DNA of 5,841 nucleotides from contig NZ_SVCB01000131.1 in assembly GCF_015058545.1 (NCBI RefSeq), forward strand, positions 1-5,841, written 5' to 3'. The notes beneath the pieces were generated by a model. It saw nothing but the letters and a program-made list of their open reading frames with translations. It had not been told where the DNA came from and searched no databases. The DNA is from Veillonella sp. GTDB lineage: Bacteria; Bacillota; Negativicutes; Veillonellales; Veillonellaceae. Below are positions 1-5,841 of this stretch, piece by piece. Positions within the stretch are counted from its first letter, which is position 1, and each line of letters begins with the position of its first letter. The position numbers and the translations under genes were made by a program.

Positions 1-1820
1 TAGCGGGGAATTTGTACCTTGCCACCGATGACGGCTCTACAGGCTTCCACGGCAATGTAGTAGCTTGCATGAAAGATTTAATTGAAAAAGGCAAAGAATA
101 TAATCACATCGTTGCCATAGGGCCGATGATTATGATGAAATTCGCTACCATTGCCGCTAAGGAATTGAACATTCCAATCGTAGTGTCCTTGAACTCCATC
201 ATGGTTGACGGTACCGGTATGTGCGGTGCTTGTCGTGTTACCATCGGCAATGAAGTTAAATTTACCTGCGTAGACGGCCCTGAATTTGACGGCTACCTGG
301 TAGATTTTGACAATGCTATGCAACGTCAAACCATGTATAAAACTGAAGAAGGTCGTAAGTTAATCCGTGAAATGGATAAAGCCAATCCAAATCCTGATTG
401 CACATGCAAAGCGGAAGAGGGATCTGAGACAACAGAACTTACGGATAAGGCGAAACGCATTCCGGTGCGTGAACAGGATCCGGCCGTGCGTGCTACGAAT
501 TTTGAAGAAGTTTGCTATGGCTACAGCCAGACGGAAGCCATGCTGGAAGCACAGCGCTGCTTGAACTGTAAAGTGCCTCGTTGCGTTGACGCTTGTCCGG
601 TTCACATCAATATTCCGGGCTTTATCCAAGCTTTAAAAGCAGGGGATATTGAAGAAGCAGGGCGCATTATTGCGCAGCAAAGTGCCTTGCCGGCTATTTG
701 CGGTCGTGTTTGTCCGCAAGAAGAACAATGTGAAGGCGCCTGCGTTATGGGTATTCGTAACGAAGCGGTGGCCATCGGTAAGTTGGAACGCTTTGTAGCC
801 GATACTAACCTTGCCAACGGCGTTGTTTTTGGTGAAAAAGAAGCGCCTAAGGGCATTAAAGTGGCGGTTATCGGTTCGGGTCCTGCCGGTCTCAGCTGTG
901 CCGGCGATTTAGCTAAAAAAGGCTATGACGTAACGGTATTTGAATCCTTACATAAATTGGGCGGCGTGTTGGCCTACGGGATTCCTGAATTCCGTCTCCC
1001 TAAAGATCGTATTGTAAATAAAGAAGTGGAAAATATTAAGAATTTGGGCGTTAAGTTTGAAACGGACGTTATTATCGGTCGTACCGTAACTATCGATGAT
1101 TTGATGGATAAAGAAGATTTCAAAGCCGTATTCATCGGTTCCGGCGCAGGCCTTCCTAAATTCATGCATATTCCGGGCGAATCTTCGAACGGCGTTTTAT
1201 CGGCCAACGAATTCTTGACCCGTGCGAACCTTATGAAATCGTATGACGACAGCTACGACACACCGATTGCCATCGGCAAAGTGTGCGTAACCGTTGGTGC
1301 CGGTAACGTGGCTATGGACGCCGCTCGTACCGCCCTTCGTTTAGGCTCGGAATCCAAGATTGTATATCGCCGCAGTGAAGATGAAATTCCGGCTCGTGCG
1401 GAAGAAGTGCATCATGCTAAGGAAGAAGGGGTTGAATTCAATCTCTTAACCAATCCGGTTGAAATTCTTCATGATGATAAAGGCTGGGTAACCGGCGTTA
1501 AATGCGTCAAAATGGAATTGGGCGAACCGGATGCCTCCGGCCGTCGTCGTCCGAAGGAAATTGAAGGTTCCGAATTCGTTATTCCTTGTGATACCGTAAT
1601 CATGTCTCTTGGCACCAATCCAAATCCATTGATTCGATCTACCACTAAAGGTCTTGATACGGAATCTTGGGGCGGTATTATTGCCGATGAAAAAGGTGCT
1701 ACCACGAGAGAAGGCGTATTTGCCGGTGGTGATGCGGTAACCGGGGCAGCTACCGTTATCTTGGCTATGGGAGCCGGTAAACAGGCAGCCAGCGCTATCG
1801 ATGAATATTTGTCCAAATAA
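1..1820 (+). CDS. nfnAB: Fused NfnA-NfnB, NADH-dependent reduced ferredoxin:NADP+ oxidoreductase (5' truncated by window edge)
   Basis: The frame is open to the first base (first whole codon at 3), so the true start lies upstream; the TTG at 12 is internal. I count 605 visible residues from base 3. Residues 1 to about 125 are the C-terminal part of NfnA (DHOD electron-transfer-like), with a GPMIMM nucleotide-binding stretch and D69, C74, C77, C89 in a VDGTGMCGACR context, the Asp plus three Cys [2Fe-2S] pattern described for NfnA. A linker (about 126-150, with C133 and C135) leads into NfnB (GltD-like). NfnB has two Fe-S motifs (C186, C189, C194, C198; C233, C237, C243, C247), the FAD motif GSGPAG at 291-296, the NADPH motif GAGNVA at 432-437, and a C-terminal GVFAGGDA flavin motif at 571-578. 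Known Nfn enzymes are cytosolic and couple NADH and reduced ferredoxin to NADP+ reduction by flavin-based bifurcation. About 160-180 N-terminal residues are probably missing. A sulfide dehydrogenase or glutamate synthase small-chain label is the main alternative; no GltB-type large subunit is visible. Confidence 0.88.
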   Translation, partial: AGNLYLATDDGSTGFHGNVVACMKDLIEKGKEYNHIVAIGPMIMMKFATIAAKELNIPIVVSLNSIMVDGTGMCGACRVTIGNEVKFTCVDGPEFDGYLVDFDNAMQRQTMYKTEEGRKLIREMDKANPNPDCTCKAEEGSETTELTDKAKRIPVREQDPAVRATNFEEVCYGYSQTEAMLEAQRCLNCKVPRCVDACPVHINIPGFIQALKAGDIEEAGRIIAQQSALPAICGRVCPQEEQCEGACVMGIRNEAVAIGKLERFVADTNLANGVVFGEKEAPKGIKVAVIGSGPAGLSCAGDLAKKGYDVTVFESLHKLGGVLAYGIPEFRLPKDRIVNKEVENIKNLGVKFETDVIIGRTVTIDDLMDKEDFKAVFIGSGAGLPKFMHIPGESSNGVLSANEFLTRANLMKSYDDSYDTPIAIGKVCVTVGAGNVAMDAARTALRLGSESKIVYRRSEDEIPARAEEVHHAKEEGVEFNLLTNPVEILHDDKGWVTGVKCVKMELGEPDASGRRRPKEIEGSEFVIPCDTVIMSLGTNPNPLIRSTTKGLDTESWGGIIADEKGATTREGVFAGGDAVTGAATVILAMGAGKQAASAIDEYLSK

Positions 1821-1900
1821 GTAAATGGCAAATATAGGCTGATACTATAAGGCAAACGATGTGGCCAAATAAATAGCTATTTCAAAAATAATATAGTCAT

Positions 1901-1984
1901 ATAATAAGCAGTTTCTAAATTTTTGCGATTAGCAATAAGTCATGTTCACTTGGGGCGGTCGGGATTTAGGAACTGCTTTATTAT
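1901..1984 (+). terminator. Large inverted repeat downstream of nfnAB, possible terminator or structured element
   Basis: The arms 1906-1920 and 1964-1978 pair over 15 bp with a single G-T wobble. After a one-base bulge (T1979), five more pairs form (1901-1905 with 1980-1984). The loop is 43 nt (1921-1963) and contains a small TTGC/GCAA hairpin (1923-1935) and a G-rich stretch near 1952-1963. The right arm runs into a T-rich sequence ending at 1987. The position, 80 bp after the nfnAB stop, suits a terminator, but the long loop is unusual. A MITE-like element or structured RNA is also possible; I see no target-site duplication. Confidence 0.45.
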
Positions 1985-2067
1985 TTTCAAGTTGATTCAT
2001 AGTTATTTTGTCAAATTTTTGGTGAATTACGGATAAATACCGAAAAAAGCTTAAAATTAATCAAAAT

Positions 2068-2073
2068 TATAAT
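2068..2073 (+). promoter_or_regulatory. Candidate -10 box for hutU
   Basis: A perfect TATAAT lies about 150 bp before the hutU start. No recognisable TTGACA-like -35 sits 16-18 bp upstream, where the sequence is A-rich (AAAAGC at the 17-bp spacing). In DNA this AT-rich a chance match is likely. A second, weaker option is TTGGAC at 2094-2099, which has no good -10 at proper spacing. Confidence 0.22.
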
Positions 2074-2183
2074 TCAAGTTGTGCTCGATTTTCTTGGACG
2101 TTTTTCAGATTAGAATTATTTAAAATACAGGTAAGAAGGTAGTAAATATACGCGTAAGTGTAATGTAAGTACCAATGATGAAT

Positions 2184-2196
2184 GACAAATATTGTC
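2184..2196. promoter_or_regulatory. Small dyad GACAA-ATA-TTGTC upstream of hutU, possible operator
   Basis: A perfect 5-bp inverted repeat with a 3-bp centre lies 29 bp before the hutU start codon and just upstream of its ribosome binding site. Its size and place would suit a repressor half-site pair or a small leader hairpin. No known regulator site is recognised, and no regulator gene is in the window. Confidence 0.22.
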
Positions 2197-2212
2197 TGTC
2201 GTAATTTTGCAA

Positions 2213-2221
2213 AAGGGGTGG
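2213..2221 (+). promoter_or_regulatory. Ribosome binding site of hutU
   Basis: AAGGGGTGG is a purine-rich match to the anti-Shine-Dalgarno region, and its GGGG run ends 7 nt before the ATG at 2226. This supports that ATG over the internal ATG at 2253 (Met10), which has no comparable site before it. Confidence 0.75.
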
Positions 2222-2225
2222 ACCT

Positions 2226-4274
2226 ATGAATAACGCAACTGTACAATCTGCAATGACAATCAAACTCGACTTCTCCAAGGGCTTACCGCCAAAGAAAACC
2301 TTCCAAGAAGGCATTCGGCGGGCACCTGATCGCGGTTTCCGTTTGACCCCGGAACAGACCGAAGTCGCTCTTAAAAATGCGTTACGCTATATTCCGGAAG
2401 AATATCATGATGAATTAATTCCTGAATTTTTGGAAGAATTAACCACACGCGGTCGTATTTACGGTTACCGTTTCCGCCCTGAAGGTAATTTGTATGGCAA
2501 ACCAATTGACGAATATAAAGGCAAATGTGTGGAAGGGAAAGCCTTCCAGGTAATGATCGACAATAACTTGGACTTCGCCGTAGCACTCTATCCGTATGAA
2601 CTCGTTACTTATGGCGAAACAGGTAGCGTATGTCATGACTGGATGCAGTATCTCCTCATTAAACGCTATTTGGAAGAATTGACTCAGGACCAGACCCTCG
2701 TTGTGGCATCCGGTCATCCGGTAGGTTTATTCCGCTCCAAACCGGAAGCACCGCGCGTAATCATTACGAACGGTATGATGGTGGGCTTATTCGATAACTT
2801 AAAAGACTGGGAAATCGCTGAAGAAATGGGCGTTGCCAACTATGGTCAAATGACGGCGGGCGGTTGGATGTACATCGGGCCGCAAGGTATCGTACACGGC
2901 ACATTTAATACGATTTTGAACGCCGGTCGTATGAAGCTCGGTATTCCGGTAGACGGCGACTTAAGCGGTAAATTATTCGTGACCTCCGGCCTCGGCGGCA
3001 TGAGTGGTGCTCAAGGTAAGGCGGCTGAAATCGCGAACTGCGTAGCCATCATTGCGGAAGTGGATTACTCCCGTATCAAAACTCGTTTAGATCAGGGCTG
3101 GATTTCCGGCGTGTCCGATTCCATTCCTGAAGTAATTAAAATGGCTCAAGACTCCATGGCGGCTAAAGAAGGTAAAGCCTATGCGTACCATGGCAACATC
3201 GTTGATTTACTTGAATACATCGCAGACAACGACGTTCACGTTGATTTGATTTCCGATCAGACTTCCTGTCATAATGTATATGACGGCGGTTATTGTCCGA
3301 AAGGCATCACCTTCGAAGAACGTACACAAATGTTGGCGGAAGATCCGGCTAAATTCCACGGTCTCGTAAATGAAACGTTGAAAGCTCACTTCACCGCTCT
3401 TAAAAAATTAACGGCGAAAGGCATTTACTTCTTCGATTACGGCAACTCTTTCATGAAAGCCGTATATGATGCGGGCGTAAAAGAAATTTCGAAAAACGGC
3501 ATCGATGAAAAAGACGGTTTCATTTGGCCAAGTTATGTAGAAGATATCATGGGACCTCATCTCTTTGATTACGGCTACGGTCCGTTCCGTTGGGTATGCC
3601 TCAGCGGTAAACCGGAAGACTTACATAAGACCGACCAGGCCGCTATGGAATGCATCGAAGTGGATCGCCGTTACCAAGACCGCGACAACTATAACTGGAT
3701 TCGCGACGCTGAAAAAAATCAGATGGTAGTGGGCACGCAGGCTCGTATCCTTTATCAGGACGAAGTAGGCCGTGTACGCATTGCCCTTCGCTTCAATGAA
3801 CTCGTTCGTTTAGGTGAAATCGGACCGGTTATGCTCGGTCGTGACCATCATGACGTATCCGGCACCGACTCGCCATTCCGTGAAACATCCAACATTAAAG
3901 ACGGTTCCAATGTTATGGCCGACATGGCGATTCAAACCTATGCAGGTAACGCGGCTCGCGGCATGAGCTTAATCGCCCTTCATAACGGCGGCGGCACCGG
4001 TATCGGCAAAGCCATTAACGGCGGTTTTGGACTCGTGCTTGACGGCAGCCATCGCGTGGATGAAATCATCTGCTCCGCTTTATCTTGGGACGTTATCGGC
4101 GGTGTAGCACGTCGTTCCTGGGCTCGTAACGAACACGCTATGGAAACGGCTGTTGAATTCAATAAAACACGTGCCGGCGTAGGTCATATTACGATTCCGT
4201 TCGTAGCCGACGATGCGAAAGTAAAAGCCGCTGTGGCTAAAGTATATCCGACAGCTAAGGTGATTAAAGACTGA
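2226..4274 (+). CDS. hutU: Urocanate hydratase (urocanase), long animal-like class
   Basis: This cytosolic, NAD+-dependent enzyme hydrates urocanate to 4-imidazolone-5-propionate, the second step of histidine degradation. The 682 residues exceed the roughly 556 of Pseudomonas and Bacillus HutU and match the roughly 676 of vertebrate UROC1. An N-terminal extension (about 1-80) contains RRAPDRGFRLT and IYGYRFRPEG segments. The shared core begins near ELVTYGETG (125-133). Next come YGQMTAGG, the NAD-binding GLGGMSG (255-261), SDQTSCHN, GYGPFRWVCLSG, TQARILYQ (504-511), GRDHHDVSGTDSPFRET (538-554), HNGGG (586-590) and INGGFG (597-602). By alignment from memory, Leu509 occupies the place of P. putida Cys410; human UROC1 also appears to have Leu there. 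The gene is followed after 100 bp by hutI. No frameshift or missing block is seen. Confidence 0.97.
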   Translation: MNNATVQSAMTIKLDFSKGLPPKKTFQEGIRRAPDRGFRLTPEQTEVALKNALRYIPEEYHDELIPEFLEELTTRGRIYGYRFRPEGNLYGKPIDEYKGKCVEGKAFQVMIDNNLDFAVALYPYELVTYGETGSVCHDWMQYLLIKRYLEELTQDQTLVVASGHPVGLFRSKPEAPRVIITNGMMVGLFDNLKDWEIAEEMGVANYGQMTAGGWMYIGPQGIVHGTFNTILNAGRMKLGIPVDGDLSGKLFVTSGLGGMSGAQGKAAEIANCVAIIAEVDYSRIKTRLDQGWISGVSDSIPEVIKMAQDSMAAKEGKAYAYHGNIVDLLEYIADNDVHVDLISDQTSCHNVYDGGYCPKGITFEERTQMLAEDPAKFHGLVNETLKAHFTALKKLTAKGIYFFDYGNSFMKAVYDAGVKEISKNGIDEKDGFIWPSYVEDIMGPHLFDYGYGPFRWVCLSGKPEDLHKTDQAAMECIEVDRRYQDRDNYNWIRDAEKNQMVVGTQARILYQDEVGRVRIALRFNELVRLGEIGPVMLGRDHHDVSGTDSPFRETSNIKDGSNVMADMAIQTYAGNAARGMSLIALHNGGGTGIGKAINGGFGLVLDGSHRVDEIICSALSWDVIGGVARRSWARNEHAMETAVEFNKTRAGVGHITIPFVADDAKVKAAVAKVYPTAKVIKD

Positions 4275-4326
4275 TACAAGCCTATCAGCAGGCGATTGGC
4301 AGTCGCATAGAAGCTCCATAGAGCTT
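4271..4326 (+). other. Three tandem hairpins starting at the hutU stop codon
   Basis: Hairpin 1 pairs CTGATA (4271-4276) with TATCAG (4283-4288), a perfect 6-bp stem with a 6-nt loop that includes the TGA stop in its left arm. Hairpin 2 pairs 4292-4297 with 4301-4306, six pairs including one wobble and a 3-nt loop. Hairpin 3 pairs AAGCTC (4311-4316) with GAGCTT (4321-4326), a perfect stem with a 4-nt loop. None is followed by a T-run, so termination is unlikely. A role in mRNA stability or processing between hutU and hutI is inferred. Confidence 0.5.
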
Positions 4327-4361
4327 ATTAACAAACACAATGAAAGACTATATGAAAAACG

Positions 4362-4368
4362 AAAGGAG
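4362..4368 (+). promoter_or_regulatory. Ribosome binding site of hutI
   Basis: AAAGGAG is a strong Shine-Dalgarno match 6 nt before the ATG at 4375, and it fixes that start. No convincing promoter is seen in the 100-bp gap, so hutI is probably co-transcribed with hutU. Confidence 0.85.
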
Positions 4369-4374
4369 CTGAAC

Positions 4375-5619
4375 ATGGGAGACCAATTATTAATAAAAAA
4401 TGCCGCCCAAGTCGTAACACCGCAAGGTCATACGGCGATTAAGGGGGCAGCCATGAAAGATGTTAAAGTCTATGAAAATGCCTCTGTTCTCATCGAAGAC
4501 GGTCACATTGTGGCCGTCGGCGATGAGGCGGAATGGGCTAAAACCGTACCGGCCGACAAACAGATTGACGCTACCGGCAAAACGGTACTGCCCGGTTTCG
4601 TAGATTCGCATACACACTTTGTGTTCGGCGGCTACCGTGCCGATGAGTTCCTGTGGCGCATGGAAGGCATGACGTACATGGAAATCATGGAACGGGGCGG
4701 CGGTATCAACAATACCATGAAGGCCACTCGCAATGCCTCATCGGAAGAGTTGATTGAACACAGCATGGATATTTTAGAGAAGATGCTCGCTTTCGGTATT
4801 ACCACGGTGGAAGGTAAGAGTGGTTACGGTATGGACCACGATACGGAGCTTAAACAGTTGGAAGTCATGAAAGAATTGGAACAGCGCCAGCCCGTAGAAA
4901 TCGTGCGCACCTTCATGGGGGCGCACTCCATTCCGCCGGACTACAAAGGCCGCAATGAAGAATTCTTGGAATTCCTCGTTAAGGAAGTGATGCCGGACGT
5001 TAAAAAAGCAGACCTCGCTCAGTTCTGTGATATCTTCTGTGAAAAAGGCGTTTTCTCCATTGAAGAAAGCCGCAAGTACTTGCAGCAAGCCAAAGACATG
5101 GGCTTTGACTTAAAAATCCATGCCGATGAAATCGTAACCTTGGGCGGTGCCGAACTGGGTGCCGAACTAGGCTGTACGTCGGCGGATCACTTATTACATG
5201 CATCTGATGAAGGTATTAAAGCGTTGGCAAATAGCGATACGGTAGCTACCTTATTACCGACCACCGCGTTTTGTCTCAAAGAACCGTTTGCACCGGCTCG
5301 CAAAATGATTGATGCCGGTTGTGCCGTAGCACTCGCTACCGACTTCAACCCGGGTAGCGGTTTTACCAACTCTGTACCTCTTATGATTGCTCTCGGTGTT
5401 ATCTATATGGGCATGACCGCCGAAGAAGCCATTACGGCTCTTACCTTGAATGGAGCTGCCGCTGTTGGGCGTGCGGATACAATCGGCTCCATTGAAGAAG
5501 GGAAACAGGCAGACCTCGTTATCCTTCAATACCCATCCTACAAATTCTTACCGTACCATACGGGCGTGAATATTGTAGAAACGGTTATTAAAAAAGGCAA
5601 AGTCGTTCATCAGGCGTGA
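4375..5619 (+). CDS. hutI: Imidazolonepropionase
   Basis: This amidohydrolase-superfamily, metal-dependent cytosolic enzyme opens the ring of 4-imidazolone-5-propionate to give N-formimino-L-glutamate, the third step of histidine degradation. The 414 residues compare with about 421 for Bacillus subtilis HutI. An N-terminal beta-sandwich part (about 1-72) leads to PGFVDSHTHFVFGG with metal ligands H79 and H81. Substrate-region motifs follow: the GGGI stretch and EGKSGYG with Y151. Then come KIHADE with H249 and catalytic E252, SADHLLHA with H272, and TDFNPGS with D323, which matches the family Asp metal ligand. The C-terminal segment (GSIEEGKQADLVIL and after) returns to the sandwich domain, as is usual for the fold. 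All key residues are present. The gene is the second of a probable hutU-hutI transcript and is followed by hairpins and a terminator. No transfer signs are seen. Confidence 0.97.
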   Translation: MGDQLLIKNAAQVVTPQGHTAIKGAAMKDVKVYENASVLIEDGHIVAVGDEAEWAKTVPADKQIDATGKTVLPGFVDSHTHFVFGGYRADEFLWRMEGMTYMEIMERGGGINNTMKATRNASSEELIEHSMDILEKMLAFGITTVEGKSGYGMDHDTELKQLEVMKELEQRQPVEIVRTFMGAHSIPPDYKGRNEEFLEFLVKEVMPDVKKADLAQFCDIFCEKGVFSIEESRKYLQQAKDMGFDLKIHADEIVTLGGAELGAELGCTSADHLLHASDEGIKALANSDTVATLLPTTAFCLKEPFAPARKMIDAGCAVALATDFNPGSGFTNSVPLMIALGVIYMGMTAEEAITALTLNGAAAVGRADTIGSIEEGKQADLVILQYPSYKFLPYHTGVNIVETVIKKGKVVHQA

Positions 5620-5628
5620 GAACGACTT
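5600..5628 (+). other. Hairpin enclosing the hutI stop codon
   Basis: AAGTCGTTC (5600-5608) pairs perfectly with GAACGACTT (5620-5628), a 9-bp stem with an 11-nt loop that ends in the TGA stop at 5617-5619. No T-run follows, so it is not a terminator on its own. It could protect the 3' end of the mRNA or affect ribosome release; both are inferences. Confidence 0.5.
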
Positions 5629-5638
5629 AACCTTAATA

Positions 5639-5665
5639 AAGTCTAAAGCTCCGAACTTTAGACTT
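5639..5665. other. 10-bp perfect hairpin after hutI
   Basis: AAGTCTAAAG (5639-5648) pairs perfectly with CTTTAGACTT (5656-5665) around a 7-nt loop. On the + strand it is followed by AGTACC, not T's. On the - strand it is followed by TTATTAAGG, so it could at best be a weak terminator for leftward transcription. It may also be a 3'-end stabilising stem. Confidence 0.5.
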
Positions 5666-5698
5666 AGTACCTAAACTTCAAACTTCTTCATACATGTT

Positions 5699-5740
5699 TA
5701 TAGGCTCTTTGTCAAATTTTGGGGCGCTAAAGAGTCTATG
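5699..5740. repeat. Hairpin containing an IS-end-like sequence
   Basis: Bases 5699-5710 pair with 5729-5740 over 12 positions, two of them G-T wobbles, around an 18-nt loop. The outer sequence GGCTCTTTGTCAAATTTT (5703-5720) resembles, from memory, the terminal repeats of ISL3-family insertion sequences. Thirteen of these bases (5708-5720) recur exactly at 2007-2019. No transposase or second end is visible, so this could be an IS scar, a small dispersed repeat or simply an RNA stem. Confidence 0.3.
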
Positions 5741-5750
5741 CACTTTGAGG

Positions 5751-5787
5751 AAGGACATGCGACATAACTGTTGCGTGTCCTTTTCTT
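5751..5787 (+). terminator. Intrinsic terminator of the hutUI transcript
   Basis: Bases 5751-5763 (AAGGACATGCGAC) pair with 5770-5782 (GTTGCGTGTCCTT) over 13 pairs, two of them wobbles, around a 6-nt loop (ATAACT). The stem ends in a TTTTCTT tract (5781-5787). This is the best Rho-independent terminator in the window. Its T-tract orientation serves the + strand, ending transcription about 165 bp after the hutI stop. Confidence 0.85.
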
Positions 5788-5806
5788 GCATTGATGAATA
5801 AAATCC

Positions 5807-5836
5807 GGTTACGGAAGTAGTGGAAGTTCCGTATCC
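5807..5836. other. Hairpin at the right window edge
   Basis: TACGGAA (5810-5816) pairs with TTCCGTA (5827-5833) around a 10-nt loop. A T-T mismatch and two G-C pairs (5807-5808 with 5835-5836) extend the stem. It lies past the hutUI terminator, so it probably belongs to the leader or regulatory region of whatever follows. The window ends before its context can be read. Confidence 0.4.
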
Positions 5837-5841
5837 CAAAA

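Larger units (their letters stand above)
1821..2225. other. 405-bp AT-rich intergenic region between nfnAB and hutU
   Basis: I see no credible gene here on either strand; short open frames lack ribosome binding sites. Contents in order: a weak hairpin (TATAG/CTATA, 1833-1849); a 12-bp perfect palindrome AAATAGCTATTT (1871-1882); the large inverted repeat 1901-1984; a direct repeat TTCAAGTTG at 1986-1994 and 2073-2081; TTTGTCAAATTTT at 2007-2019, which recurs at 5708-5720; a TATAAT at 2068-2073; two GTAAGT hexamers 11 nt apart (2154-2159, 2165-2170); the dyad 2184-2196; and the hutU ribosome binding site. The length and AT-richness fit a region holding the end of one transcript and the promoter and leader of the next. 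Confidence 0.75.

Noticed and set aside
12..14. TTG as the start of the first gene
   Set aside because: The frame is open upstream to the window edge, no ribosome binding site can be seen, and starting there would remove most of the NfnA domain.
1..1820. Annotation as a true dihydroorotate dehydrogenase or glutamate synthase
   Set aside because: The domains are electron-transfer and flavoprotein modules. No PyrD catalytic subunit or GltB large subunit is visible, and the domain order matches Nfn.
1469..1855. 128-codon open frame on the - strand
   Set aside because: It lies almost wholly opposite the well-supported nfnAB gene, resembles no protein I recognise and reflects the codon pattern of the sense strand.
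1942..1995. 17-codon ORF inside the large inverted repeat
   Set aside because: No ribosome binding site precedes it, and the sequence is better explained by the repeat.
4340..4372. 10-codon mini-ORF (MKDYMKNERS) ending 2 nt before the hutI start
   Set aside because: It could couple translation to hutI, but it has no Shine-Dalgarno site and its last codons are simply the hutI ribosome binding site read in another frame.
4080..4376. 98-codon open frame on the - strand spanning the hutU-hutI gap
   Set aside because: It is antisense to the conserved end of hutU and has no recognisable domain or clear ribosome binding site.
5757..5801. 14-codon ORF with three Cys (MRHNCCVSFSCIDE) behind a GAGGAAGGA sequence, like a Cys leader peptide
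   Set aside because: Its ribosome binding site, start and first half are the stem of the intrinsic terminator, which explains the sequence better; no attenuated gene is visible in the window.

Overview
The window looks like chromosomal DNA from an anaerobic, moderate-GC bacterium, most likely Bacillota and possibly the Negativicutes (Veillonella/Megasphaera/Dialister-type). That placement is an inference. It rests on a fused NfnA-NfnB flavoprotein, a long-form urocanate hydratase, purine-rich Shine-Dalgarno sites and AT-rich intergenic DNA. No rRNA, tRNA, CRISPR array, prophage or intact transposon is visible. All three genes lie on the + strand and together fill most of the window.

Layout: (1) 1-1820, the 3' part of a gene whose beginning lies before the window. 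It encodes a single-chain fusion of the two subunits of the electron-bifurcating NADH-dependent reduced-ferredoxin:NADP+ oxidoreductase (Nfn), often auto-annotated as dihydroorotate dehydrogenase electron-transfer subunit / glutamate synthase small chain. (2) 1821-2225, a 405-bp non-coding, AT-rich region. It holds a large 20-bp inverted repeat (1901-1984), a perfect TATAAT box, and a small dyad just before hutU. (3) 2226-4274, hutU, urocanate hydratase of the long, animal-like class. (4) 4275-4374, a 100-bp intercistronic gap; three consecutive hairpins begin at the hutU stop and run through its first half. (5) 4375-5619, hutI, imidazolonepropionase. (6) 5620-5841, a non-coding tail with a chain of hairpins, a convincing intrinsic terminator at 5751-5787, and one more hairpin at the window edge.

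HutU and HutI catalyse consecutive steps of histidine degradation: urocanate to 4-imidazolone-5-propionate, then to N-formimino-L-glutamate. They probably form a two-gene transcript ending at 5751-5787. Histidase (hutH) and the formiminoglutamate-processing step (ftcD, hutG or hutF type) are not in the window. The Nfn fusion balances NADH, NADPH and ferredoxin pools. A link to fermentation of histidine-derived glutamate is possible, but the 405-bp gap and its large inverted repeat suggest a separate transcription unit.

I found no clear new biological system. The points most worth a second look are the long-class HutU with Leu where the Pseudomonas enzyme has its active-site Cys, hairpins folded around both hut stop codons, the large inverted repeat after the Nfn gene, and a 13-nt repeat that may be part of an IS end.
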